Assembly: GCF_002506585.1 (NCBI RefSeq) | Contig: NZ_DAXW01000003.1 | Location: 330,931-394,930 of the forward strand | DNA from: Methanoculleus sp. UBA430 | GTDB lineage: Archaea > Halobacteriota > Methanomicrobia > Methanomicrobiales > Methanoculleaceae | Length of the DNA: 64,000 nucleotides | Direction of reading: 5' to 3' | Shown: positions 16,788-24,125 of the stretch, piece after piece | How the letters are laid out: the number at the start of each line of letters is the position of its first letter | Numbering within the stretch: the first letter of the stretch is position 1 | Translations under genes and position numbers: made by a program | Notes under the pieces: model-generated | What the model saw: the letters and a program-made list of their open reading frames with translations, nothing else | The model's database searches: none | What the model was told of the DNA's origin: nothing

Positions 16788-17371
16788 TCGGACAACCCGT
16801 CCTCGCAACCGGCCGCCTGCTCCTGCGGCCGTTCACCCTCGCCGACGCCGCGGAGGTGCAGCGGCTCGCCGGCGACTACGCGATCGCGTCCTCCACTCTC
16901 AGTATCCCTTACCCCTACCCTGACGGAGCGGCGGAGGCGTGGATTGCCACTCACCGGCCCGGGTTTGAGAAGGGGATGCACGTCGTCTACGCCGTCACCC
17001 GCCCCGATGACGGGACTCTCGTGGGCGCGGCCGGCCTCGTGGAGATCGATCGCCGCCACGGGCGGGCCGAACTCGGCTACTGGGTGGGAAGGCCATACCA
17101 GGGCCGGGGGTATGCCACCGAGGCGGCCCGGGCGGTGATCGAGTATGGGTTCTCCGTCCTCGAGCTGCACCGGGTCTATGCCCTGCACCTCTCCCGCAAC
17201 CCGGCCTCAGGCCGGGTGATGGAGAAGTGCGGGATGGTGTATGAGGCGCACCTCCGGGAGCATGGCCGGAAGTGGGGCATCTTCGAGGACCTCGACGTCA
17301 GGGGGATCCTCCACGACGAATGGCGGGAGCGATGCACGGCCCCGGCGATCCGGGAGTGCCGGGTGGGTTGA
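16784..17371 (+). CDS. GNAT N-acetyltransferase, second of a tandem pair
   Basis: 195 residues with the same plan as its neighbour: LATGRLLLRPFTLADAAEVQRL, YPYPDGAAEAWIA, QGRGYATEAARAVIEYGF and NPASGRVMEKCGMVYEAH. Nucleotide identity is locally near perfect (for example around 16805-16835 versus 16239-16269), which argues for recent duplication or gene conversion. Translation probably couples to the upstream gene through the ATGA overlap. The C-terminal tail differs. Substrate unknown. Confidence 0.9.
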   Translation: MIGQPVLATGRLLLRPFTLADAAEVQRLAGDYAIASSTLSIPYPYPDGAAEAWIATHRPGFEKGMHVVYAVTRPDDGTLVGAAGLVEIDRRHGRAELGYWVGRPYQGRGYATEAARAVIEYGFSVLELHRVYALHLSRNPASGRVMEKCGMVYEAHLREHGRKWGIFEDLDVRGILHDEWRERCTAPAIRECRVG

Positions 17372-17562
17372 ACCGGCCGGTTCAACCCTTCAACCCCAAT
17401 CGTACCGGGAATTTATCACACCTCCGACCGACGGAGTAACGGGGAGTGTGGATGGGGTTTTCCCCCCACTCTGTTATCGCCCCCGCCGAAGGCGTCCGCC
17501 CGTGCTTCATTTGACCTCCACCGGACAGCGAGCCGGGCGGCTACCCGTGCGGCGCCAGGAAC

Positions 17563-17772
17563 CTACTTCCTGACGAAGACGGCGTAGCCCCGGTGCCCGC
17601 CCTCGTGGGCGGTCGGAAGGACGAGGACGTCATTTCCCCGGTGCTGCAACTGCCGGGCGTAGGAACTCGCGGCGTGCTGGCTCTCGTAGAGCCGATCGGC
17701 GTAGTATTCCACCTCGTCGACGACCCGCCGCTGCCGTACCTTGATCCACTCTGTCTGCGAGCGCCGTTCCAT
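17563..17772 (-). CDS. Small hypothetical protein
   Basis: 69 residues, basic and hydrophilic (MERRSQTEWIKVRQRRVVDEV...). No family recognised. Good third-position GC and an AAGGT close to the start support translation, and it is followed upstream by the DUF5661 gene on the same strand. It lies in the gap after the GNAT pair; 17372-17562 has no gene that I can see. Confidence 0.55.
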   Translation of the reverse strand: MERRSQTEWIKVRQRRVVDEVEYYADRLYESQHAASSYARQLQHRGNDVLVLPTAHEGGHRGYAVFVRK

Positions 17773-17854
17773 ACCTTATGGTTGCAATGGTCGGGCAAAA
17801 TAGTTGCCGCGCCTCCCTCCCGGTCCCGCCGGGCCCGTGGCGACGGTAGCCGCC

Positions 17855-18136
17855 TCAGCCCTGCGCCTGTTGTTCCGCCCAGTAGGCCTCGGCCTCTTCC
17901 TCCATCGCCTCGAGTCGGTCGTAGTAGTCCGGGAACTCGTTCAGGTGCGCAAGCGCAATCTTTGCCGTCGTGAAGAGGTCGTCGTCGGTGACGTTCGTCA
18001 CCGGGTCGCGGAGACCGTGCTCGAGCTCCACGACCATGCCGCGCCGGAACTGTTCGACGTCGAACTCTTTCCAGGTGATGCCGAGGTGATCGCCCATCGC
18101 TTTTGCTTCGTCCCGGGTCACTTCTTTGCGTGCCAT
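17855..18136 (-). CDS. DUF5661-like small protein
   Basis: 93 residues: MARKEVTRDEAKAMGDHLGITWKEFDVEQFRRGM..., followed by ELEHGLRDPVTNVTDDDLFTTAKIALAHLNEFPDYYDRL. The GITW..F...F..GM..ELEHG and TAKIALAHLNEFPDYY blocks fit a family I recall as DUF5661, with no established function. It probably forms a small helical fold. A tnpB relic begins 35 bp upstream, so its promoter may be affected by that insertion. Confidence 0.75.
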   Translation of the reverse strand: MARKEVTRDEAKAMGDHLGITWKEFDVEQFRRGMVVELEHGLRDPVTNVTDDDLFTTAKIALAHLNEFPDYYDRLEAMEEEAEAYWAEQQAQG

Positions 18137-18170
18137 ACCGTATCCTCGAAGGAGGGGTGGTGTTTAGAGG

Positions 18171-18645
18171 TTATGAGCCTGTCGACGTTCCGGTGCGGGC
18201 AGGTCGAAACGTCCTTCTTCTGGCAGGGGGAGTACGCTGAGAGGAGATAGCGACCGCAATAGGCCGGTTGACAGCGGCCCCGGCAGCAATATTCCCGGCT
18301 GCATTCAGAGCGGCGTTCTCGGTATGCCCGCACGCGAGGCAGCAGAACGCTGCCTGACCCGGGCGGTTGCCGGGGGAACCCGCAGGCACTGCACTGCTGG
18401 CTCGTATACAGCTGGTGGAACGCCCACCTGTGATGTCGTTCGGGCTGGCCATGTCTAACCGTGGTCCGCAGGAGGATGCCCGTGAGGTCTTTGAGAGCAA
18501 TCCCTCGCTTCGTGCCTTCTGCCGCGTAAACGATTCTCTTGCTGACGACGTGGTTGGTATCGGTCTTAAACCGGCGCTCTCGGCCGCAGTCTCCGCTTGG
18601 CCGACCTGGTGCCCGTCTTCTGGGGTCTGTGCAAGACCTCCGGAC
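18171..18645 (-). pseudogene. Decayed IS605-family tnpB (OrfB) transposon nuclease relic
   Basis: Minus-strand fragments of TnpB in shifting frames. KTGTRSAKRRLR is followed, after a frame change, by GRERRFKTDTNHVVSKRIV, then EGTKRGIALKDLTGILLRTT and RHHRWAFHQL. This joins directly to YTSQQCSACGF, lacking about 20 residues normally between. After another frame change come NRPGQAAFCCLACGHTENA and LNAAGNIA, the second zinc-ribbon half. At least two frameshifts and one internal deletion make it non-functional. No tnpA or clear ends are visible. It sits between DUF5661 and the KTSC genes. Confidence 0.9.
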
Positions 18646-18718
18646 AACGGGTTCCCCCGTGATCGCGGACGATCATCGCCCACAACTCTTATCCCCCACG
18701 ACTTCCCTACCCCCGCCC

Positions 18719-18931
18719 ATGCAACGCCAGGCCGTTGAGTCCACCAATATCAAGTCCATCGGCTACGACGAAGAAGACGAGATCCTGGAGGTCGAGTTTC
18801 ACAGCGGTGGCGTCTACCACTACGTCGGGGTGCCGGCCTCCGTCTACGAGGGACTGCTCACCGCCCGGTCGAAGGGCCGGTACTTCGGGGACTTCATCAG
18901 GCTGCGCTACCCCTACGAGAAGGTCCGGTGA
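18719..18931 (+). CDS. KTSC-domain protein, first of a tandem pair
   Basis: 70 residues: VESTNIKSIGYDEEDEILEVEF and SGGVYHYVGVPASVYEGLLTA, then KGRYFGDFIRLRYPYEKV. This matches the short KTSC domain, also found at the end of some lysyl-tRNA synthetases and as stand-alone proteins, proposed to bind nucleic acid; function unproven. CTTATC about 28 bases before ATG suggests a leaderless start. The next gene has the same fold. Confidence 0.85.
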   Translation: MQRQAVESTNIKSIGYDEEDEILEVEFHSGGVYHYVGVPASVYEGLLTARSKGRYFGDFIRLRYPYEKVR

Positions 18932-18996
18932 TCGGTCCGGCCCCCGGCGGCACCCCGCCGCAACCGCTATCATCCCTGCCCGCCACACCCGGCCGC

Positions 18997-19236
18997 ATGT
19001 CTCAGAACTCAACCGGGGGTGCCGGCGGCATCAGATCCGTCGGCTACGACCCGACCACAAAGGCGCTCCTCGTCATCTGCGAGAGCGGGAACGCCTACCG
19101 CTACGCCGGGATCTCAAAAGAGGTTCACGAAGGCCTTCTTGCGGCCCCGTCCCGCGAGCAGTTCCTCCGCGAGTCGATCCAGGGCAGGTACCCGCGGGAG
19201 AAGTATCCCTGCATGGCGGTGGGGGAGGACGTCTAG
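18997..19236 (+). CDS. KTSC-domain protein, second of a tandem pair
   Basis: 79 residues from MSQNSTGGAGGIRSVGYDPTTK, then YRYAGISKEVHEGLLAAPSREQFL and SIQGRYPREKYP. It aligns with the upstream KTSC gene along its length but has diverged further. A GTG at 18928 overlapping the upstream stop would extend it by 23 residues of low-quality sequence; the ATG is preferred. Function unknown. Confidence 0.82.
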   Translation: MSQNSTGGAGGIRSVGYDPTTKALLVICESGNAYRYAGISKEVHEGLLAAPSREQFLRESIQGRYPREKYPCMAVGEDV

Positions 19237-19358
19237 CCGGGAATGCGCTCATGCAAGAACCTCCCGTCTGTCCCGGGACTCGCCTGACGCTCGAACCGGC
19301 AGGCGTAGATTTATGCCCGCAGTCCGCGTAATTCGAGGAGAGCAAGAGGTGCGACCTG

Positions 19359-20285
19359 ATGACGACCGTGATTGCCGTTGACCTCGGCGCGACCAACCTC
19401 CGCGCGGCCCTGGTAGGCTCCGACGCGACCGTACTGTCCCATTCCACCGTTCCAACGCCGACCGCGGGGTCCTCCGGGGAGGTGATCACCGCCGCGATCG
19501 TCGCCCGGATAGAGGCCCTCCTCGCCTTGCCGGAGGGGAGGGAAGTCACGGCGATCGGCGTCGCGGCGGCCGGCCCCCTGGACCTCGGCCGCGGATGGGT
19601 CACGAACTCCCCGAACATCGTCTTCCCGGTCGTGGAGATCACCGGCCCGCTTGCCGAGCGGTTCGATCTCCCGGTCGCCCTGATCAACGACGCCCGGGCC
19701 GGCGTCCTCGGCGAGCGGTGGGCGGGCGCCGCCCGCGGCTCCGATAACGTCGTCTACATCACCCTCTCCACCGGCATCGGCGGCGGTGCGGTGGTGAACG
19801 GTCGTCTCCTCCTCGGGATGGACGGGAACGCCGGGGAGATCGGGCACATTCCCGTCGATGCCCGCTACAATCTCACCTGCGGGTGCGGCTATAAGGGTCA
19901 CTGGGAGGCCTGCGCCTCGGCAAAGAACATCCCTGCGTTCTTTGCGGCCTGGCGGGCGGAGGCGGACGTCCGGGACGTCGCCTTCGACGCCTCCTCGACC
20001 CGGGCGATCTTTGCGGCGGCGCGGGAGGAGGACCCGGTCGCCCTCGCCTTCATGGAGGCGCTCGGGGAGATGAACGCCCGGGGAGTCTCGACGGTCATCG
20101 TCGCCTACAATCCCGAGGTCGTCGTGCTCGACGGGCCGCTCGCCCGCTACTACGGGGATATCGTGATCCGGTATATGGAACCCTATATCGACCGCTACCT
20201 CGCCCTCCCCCGGATCGTCGTCTCCAATCTCGCCGGACAGGCGCCGCTCCTCGGGGCTGGGGCGTACGCGCTGGAGGTGCGGTGA
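19359..20285 (+). CDS. ROK-family glucokinase-like sugar kinase
   Basis: 308 residues. The phosphate-1 loop is DLGATNLRAAL (8-18). The catalytic Asp111 lies in LINDARAGVLGERW. STGIGGGAVVNG forms phosphate-2, GEIGHIPV carries the zinc-binding His, and CGCGYKGHWEA (174-184) is the ROK zinc motif with His in place of the last Cys, seen in some glucokinases. It most likely phosphorylates glucose released from glycogen; glucan phosphorylase is 4 kb on. GAGGTG precedes ATG by 7 bases. Downstream phosphatase gene follows by 7 bp. Confidence 0.9.
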   Translation: MTTVIAVDLGATNLRAALVGSDATVLSHSTVPTPTAGSSGEVITAAIVARIEALLALPEGREVTAIGVAAAGPLDLGRGWVTNSPNIVFPVVEITGPLAERFDLPVALINDARAGVLGERWAGAARGSDNVVYITLSTGIGGGAVVNGRLLLGMDGNAGEIGHIPVDARYNLTCGCGYKGHWEACASAKNIPAFFAAWRAEADVRDVAFDASSTRAIFAAAREEDPVALAFMEALGEMNARGVSTVIVAYNPEVVVLDGPLARYYGDIVIRYMEPYIDRYLALPRIVVSNLAGQAPLLGAGAYALEVR

Positions 20286-20292
20286 GGGAAGC

Positions 20293-20802
20293 ATGATCGA
20301 GATCTACCAAAACCTCTATATCGGGACGCAGGAGGACTACGAGGTCGCGGTGGAGACCCACGAGACCTGGTGCGTGGTGCATGCCTGTCAGAGCCCCTAC
20401 CACTGCCTGGCTGTCACCTACTCGCCCCTCGGCACGGTCCCGCCGGACCACCCCGAACACCTGGTCGCCCGGCGGGGGAACCGGCTGATGCTGAACCTGG
20501 TCGACGCGAGGGACCCCGCCGACGTCCCGAAGGAGGCGATCGACGCTGCCCTCTCCTTCATCGACCGATGTCTTGCGGCCGGCCGGCCGGTGCTGGTCCA
20601 CTGCGGTTTCGGGGTCTCCCGGTCGGCGTCGATCGGGCTCCTCTACCTCGCGGCCTACACCGACGCCCTGCCGACGGAGAGCCTCGCCGCCGCTGAGGCG
20701 GTCTACCGCCGGATATACCCGCCGTATCAGCCCGGCCGGGGAATGCGGGGGTTTCTTGCGGCGCACTGGGACGAGTACACGATGAAGCGGGTGGCCGCGT
20801 GA
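20293..20802 (+). CDS. Dual-specificity protein phosphatase-like protein
   Basis: 169 residues. The signature HCGFGVSRS (103-111; Cys104, Arg110) is HCx5R, and LNLVDARDP supplies the general-acid Asp (about 71-72). This fits the cysteine-based DSP fold. Targets could be phosphoproteins or phosphorylated small molecules. It follows glucokinase by 7 bp with GAGGGA as ribosome site and overlaps the next gene by 4 bp (GTGA), so the three form an operon. Confidence 0.9.
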   Translation: MIEIYQNLYIGTQEDYEVAVETHETWCVVHACQSPYHCLAVTYSPLGTVPPDHPEHLVARRGNRLMLNLVDARDPADVPKEAIDAALSFIDRCLAAGRPVLVHCGFGVSRSASIGLLYLAAYTDALPTESLAAAEAVYRRIYPPYQPGRGMRGFLAAHWDEYTMKRVAA

Positions 20803-21167
20803 CCGCAGAGCCGCTCGGCGCGGCAACGCTCGAGGTCCGGCGGTCCCGGTTCCACGCCCACCTCTACCGGATCGCGGGGCCGGAGGATCTCGCGCCGGTC
20901 CTTGCCGGGCACCGTGAGGCCTACCGGAAGGCCGCTCACCACTGCGCCGCCCTCCGGTGCGGCTCCGTGACGGAGTTCAAGAACGACGGCGAGGTCGGCC
21001 GGCCGGGAAGGGTGCTCCTCGACCTGCTCGGAAGATACGGTCTTGAGAGCCATCTGCTGGTCGTATCGAGGATCTTCGGCGGGGTGCTCCTCGGTCCGGG
21101 AAACGTCGGACGGGCGTTTCGCGATGCCGGGGAGGCGGCGATCCGTGAGGCGGGGCTCACCCGGTGA
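20799..21167 (+). CDS. IMPACT/YigZ (UPF0029) N-terminal domain protein
   Basis: 122 residues. RRSRFHAHLYRI, then HHCAALRCGSVTEFKNDGEVGRPG, and LLVVSRIFGGVLLGPGNVGRAFRDAGEAA follow the YigZ/IMPACT order, though the usual DDGEPSGTAGKP is changed to NDGEVGRPGRV. Bacterial YigZ has a second domain absent here. Function is uncertain; eukaryotic IMPACT tunes translation control. GTG start overlaps the phosphatase stop (GTGA). Confidence 0.8.
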   Translation: MTAEPLGAATLEVRRSRFHAHLYRIAGPEDLAPVLAGHREAYRKAAHHCAALRCGSVTEFKNDGEVGRPGRVLLDLLGRYGLESHLLVVSRIFGGVLLGPGNVGRAFRDAGEAAIREAGLTR

Positions 21168-21472
21168 CGGAGGCCCGCTGCCGGGTAGTGGGGCCGCCGG
21201 CGGGAAGGACCGCCCGGGTCGCCGTCGTCGGCACCGCGTAGCGTTCCCCGGTTAAGAGCGTAACCGTGAGCGCCGCCGAGGACCGGACCCCGGTCCTGGC
21301 GAAGCGATTCCACCCGGGCAGGGCGCAGGCCGTCGAGCGCCTGCCGGAGTTCCCATACCCTGACCCCGAACCGCCGGTTATCAAGCGTAACCTCGACGAT
21401 CGGAGAGGATCTTCCCCTCTCATCGACCGTGGCGCACCTGCACCTCTGGATGTAGCCCGCCCTTCGCAGCAT
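21157..21472 (-). pseudogene. Small gene split by a frameshift, unknown function
   Basis: From an ATG at 21472 one frame reads MLRRAGYIQRCRCATVDERG, then IVEVTLDNRRFGVRVWELRQ and DGLRPARVESLRQ. Near 21280-21295 coding character moves to another frame: GVRSSAALTVTLLTGERYAV, then PTTATRAVLPAGG and a stop at 21157. Both halves show the strong GC3 of real genes here, and the span is not a multiple of three. The break is at the run CCAGGACCGGGGTCCGG. It may be a pseudogene, programmed shifting or a sequencing error. It overlaps the end of the IMPACT-like gene by 11 bp. Confidence 0.45.
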
Positions 21473-21528
21473 ACACCCCCGGGTCTCCCGCAGGGGTCTA
21501 AAAGCCGCGTCGTGCAGGGGTGAACGTG

Positions 21529-22935
21529 TCAGTACCCCGGCATCTCCCACGCCTGCCACTTCCTCCGCCCGCGGGTGATGAGGAGCGCTGCCGGCAGGAG
21601 AAGGAGGAGGCTCCCGAAGGCGTACGCGGGGTCGAGCAGCGACGCGAAGATCAGGCAGAGGAGCACCGGGCTTATCGCGAGAATATAGCGGAGGAAGACC
21701 CCGGCGGAATAGAGCATGACGTTCGGGGAGAGGCCGCAGAGGAAGACCGTCACCGCGAGGGTGTAGGCGGAGACCGAGAGGAACGCGGCGAAGGCCGGGA
21801 GGAAGGTCCCTGCGCCGCCCCCTGTGGTCGCCGCCGCAAGCACGAGCACCGCGGCCGGGAGGAAGTTTGCGAGGGCGTAGCTCTTGAGTTTCCCGTCGAT
21901 CACCTCCGAGACCTCCACCGGCAGGACCGCGTAAGCCGTAAAGGAGTCGAACTCGGTCGTCCAGTTGTAGATGGTGGCCGAGAGCACACCGAGCAGGACC
22001 GCAAAGACGACGAGCGGGTCGATGCCCGGGATGAACCGGATCAGGATCCGGAGGCAGACCCAGACGAGGCCGAGGGGGAGGAGGAACGAGAAGATCACCT
22101 TCCCGGCCCCGCCCTCGCTCCGCAGGAGGTCGAGGGCGTCTTTCGCGATGAAGTGGGCGCTCCCGACGGCGCGGAGCCTCTCAGCGAGGGGGTCGAGGCT
22201 GTTTTTGAACCGTCTCGTCCGGTCCGGGTAGTCGACGGTGACCAGGAGGACCGAGGCGGCGGCCGGGACCAGGATGAGGATGAGCGAGACGGCGAGCGGG
22301 CCCGGTCCCGGGTCGAGGAGGAAGGCATACGGGGGGAAGACGGGGACGGTCCCGGCCATAACGATCGCAAGCCCGGCTATCGCGAGGGCCGCGATCGCCC
22401 CCGCGAGGAGGCGGACGGAGCGGGCGTAGAGCGTCGAGAGGAGGCAGATGATCGCGAGCCCGGTGAGGAAGGCGAGCGCGAGGGAGACGAAGAGAAGGAG
22501 GCCGAGAGCCGGGTCGAGGGCGATGAAGGGGGTCGCTGCCGTGAACCCCGCCGCGAAGGGGAGGACGTAGAGCAGGATGTAGTAGACGGTGTCCTTGACG
22601 AGGAACGTCGCGAAGATCCGGCGTTCCGAGACCGGGAGGCTCCGGGAGGCGTAGGCGACGAGGCTTGCCTGCCCGAACCGGCGGTTCATGAACTCCCGCC
22701 CCATCGTCCCGAACGATCCCACCATCACGCCCGCGAGCAGGAAGAGGGCGAGCGCGAGGATGGCCATCGCGGTATAGGGAAGCGTATCCGAAAAGATCGG
22801 GAGCGCGAGCGAGCCCGCGAAGGCGAAGAATCCGACCACCACCGGGAAGAAGGCAAAGCCGGCGCTCCCGAAGATCGTCGAGTGGATCCGCCACTCCTCC
22901 TTCATCATCGCGAGGAAGAGGTCAGGCACCGGCAT
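21529..22935 (-). CDS. ABC exporter permease (ABC-2-like, about 12 TM)
   Basis: 468 residues from MPVPDLFLAMMKEEWRIHS. Many hydrophobic helices in two halves: GFAFFPVVVGFFAFAGSLAL and TAMAILALALFLLAGVMVG near the start, then SVLLVTVDYPDRTRRFKN before the second half. It pairs with the ATPase immediately upstream, whose end it overlaps by 14 bp. The substrate is unknown. The start was chosen inside a longer frame (to 23112), because upstream residues are an out-of-frame shadow of the ATPase. Confidence 0.85.
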   Translation of the reverse strand: MPVPDLFLAMMKEEWRIHSTIFGSAGFAFFPVVVGFFAFAGSLALPIFSDTLPYTAMAILALALFLLAGVMVGSFGTMGREFMNRRFGQASLVAYASRSLPVSERRIFATFLVKDTVYYILLYVLPFAAGFTAATPFIALDPALGLLLFVSLALAFLTGLAIICLLSTLYARSVRLLAGAIAALAIAGLAIVMAGTVPVFPPYAFLLDPGPGPLAVSLILILVPAAASVLLVTVDYPDRTRRFKNSLDPLAERLRAVGSAHFIAKDALDLLRSEGGAGKVIFSFLLPLGLVWVCLRILIRFIPGIDPLVVFAVLLGVLSATIYNWTTEFDSFTAYAVLPVEVSEVIDGKLKSYALANFLPAAVLVLAAATTGGGAGTFLPAFAAFLSVSAYTLAVTVFLCGLSPNVMLYSAGVFLRYILAISPVLLCLIFASLLDPAYAFGSLLLLLPAALLITRGRRKWQAWEMPGY

Positions 22936-23638
22936 CGCCCCGCACCAGGTCGAGGAAGGAGCGCTCGAGGCTCTCGCCGGACCCGGCAAGGTCCCCGGTC
23001 CGGCCGCAGTAGAGGAGTCTCCCATCGTGCAGGACCGCGACCCGGTCGCAGATCTCGGCGGCGATCTCGAGAATGTGGGTGGAGATGAAGACGGTCCCGC
23101 CGTCACGGACATACTCCTGAAGGAAGTCCTTGACCGTCCGCTGCATGATGGGGTCCAGGTTGATCAGCGGCTCGTCGATGAGGGCGAGCCGCGGCTCGTG
23201 GAGGAACGCCTGTGCAAACATCAGCTTCTGCCGGGTGCCCCGCGAGAGGTCCTTGCAGAGGACGTCCTGTTTCTCGCGGAACTCCAGCAGGTCGAACCAG
23301 CGGTCGCACCGCTCCTCGATCCGGTCGAGGTTCCGGATCCGGGCCACGAAGTGGAGGTACTCCTCCGCGGTCAGGAAACTCGGCGGCGTCTCCTGTTCGG
23401 GGATGATCCCGACGAGTCTCCGGACCCCGATCGGGTCGCCTGCCGGGTCGAGCCCCATCACCCGGGCCGACCCGGACGTCGGCGGGATCTGTCCGGTCAG
23501 CATCCGGATCATCGTCGTCTTCCCCGACCCGTTCGGGCCGAGCAGGCCGAAGAGTTCGCCTTCCGCGACGGTGAACGATACTCCGTTCACCGCGGTGACG
23601 CTGCCGTAGTTCTTCGTGAGGCCGTCGGCCTCGATCAT
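22922..23638 (-). CDS. ABC transporter ATP-binding subunit
   Basis: 238 residues. MIEADGLTKNYGSVTAVNGV, Walker A GPNGSGKTT (about 37-45), Q-loop GIIPEQE, a signature appearing as LSRGTRQK (the usual LSGGQ with Arg for Gly), Walker B LALIDEPLINLD and H-loop STHI. It belongs to the two-gene exporter type with the adjacent permease. ATG at 23638 chosen; GTG nine bases earlier possible. No regulator is next to it. Confidence 0.93.
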   Translation of the reverse strand: MIEADGLTKNYGSVTAVNGVSFTVAEGELFGLLGPNGSGKTTMIRMLTGQIPPTSGSARVMGLDPAGDPIGVRRLVGIIPEQETPPSFLTAEEYLHFVARIRNLDRIEERCDRWFDLLEFREKQDVLCKDLSRGTRQKLMFAQAFLHEPRLALIDEPLINLDPIMQRTVKDFLQEYVRDGGTVFISTHILEIAAEICDRVAVLHDGRLLYCGRTGDLAGSGESLERSFLDLVRGDAGA

Positions 23639-23858
23639 CTGCCGCACTCGAATCCACGCTCCTCCGGGTTTCTGGTCAAGGAAGATCGGCAGCAGGTTTG
23701 TATAATACCTTCTCTTTCTCCTCGGCCGATGTGTGAGAGCATCCTTCGAAACAGCTCGTGAACTCGCCGCCGCTCCCCAGACTGGAGCCCATGCACCGAA
23801 AAGGTTCCGGGCGCGTTGCATAGGCAGGTCTAAGAGTCCGGGATCTCAACCGGAACCC

Positions 23859-24071
23859 ATGGACGAGCAGGAACGGTATGCCCGTGCGAGGAGGAGGGTT
23901 GAGGAGATCCGGGGATTCTACGAACATCTTGCACTCTACTGGGTGACATTTTTCTGGGGGATCGGCGTGGTGCTTCATGGATTCGGCGTCTACGTTGAAG
24001 GCCGGATATTCGGCAGGGCGTGGGAGGAGAGAAAGATCCGGGAGATCATGGAACGTGAAGAGCGGCGATAG
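23859..24071 (+). CDS. 2TM-domain-like small membrane protein, apparently shortened to one TM segment
   Basis: 70 residues: MDEQERYARARRRVEEIRGF, YEHLALYWVTFFWGIGVVLH, GFGVY, ending FGRAWEERKIREIMEREERR. The RRVEEIRGFYxHL start and the WEERKIREIME end match the 2TM domain I know from bacteria and archaea. The usual loop and part of both helices (about 20-25 residues) are missing between HLALY and FFWGIG, leaving one hydrophobic stretch. Role unknown. It diverges from the ABC ATPase. Confidence 0.7.
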   Translation: MDEQERYARARRRVEEIRGFYEHLALYWVTFFWGIGVVLHGFGVYVEGRIFGRAWEERKIREIMEREERR

Positions 24072-24125
24072 ATCTGACCCCACGACAGAAGCACTTATCT
24101 GGTGTGACTGGTAATGCTCGCCACA

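Noticed and set aside
21520..23088. 522-aa plus-strand ORF rich in Glu, Arg and Asp
   Set aside because: Antisense shadow of the ABC permease; charged low-complexity sequence with no motif, produced by GC3-rich codons on the other strand.
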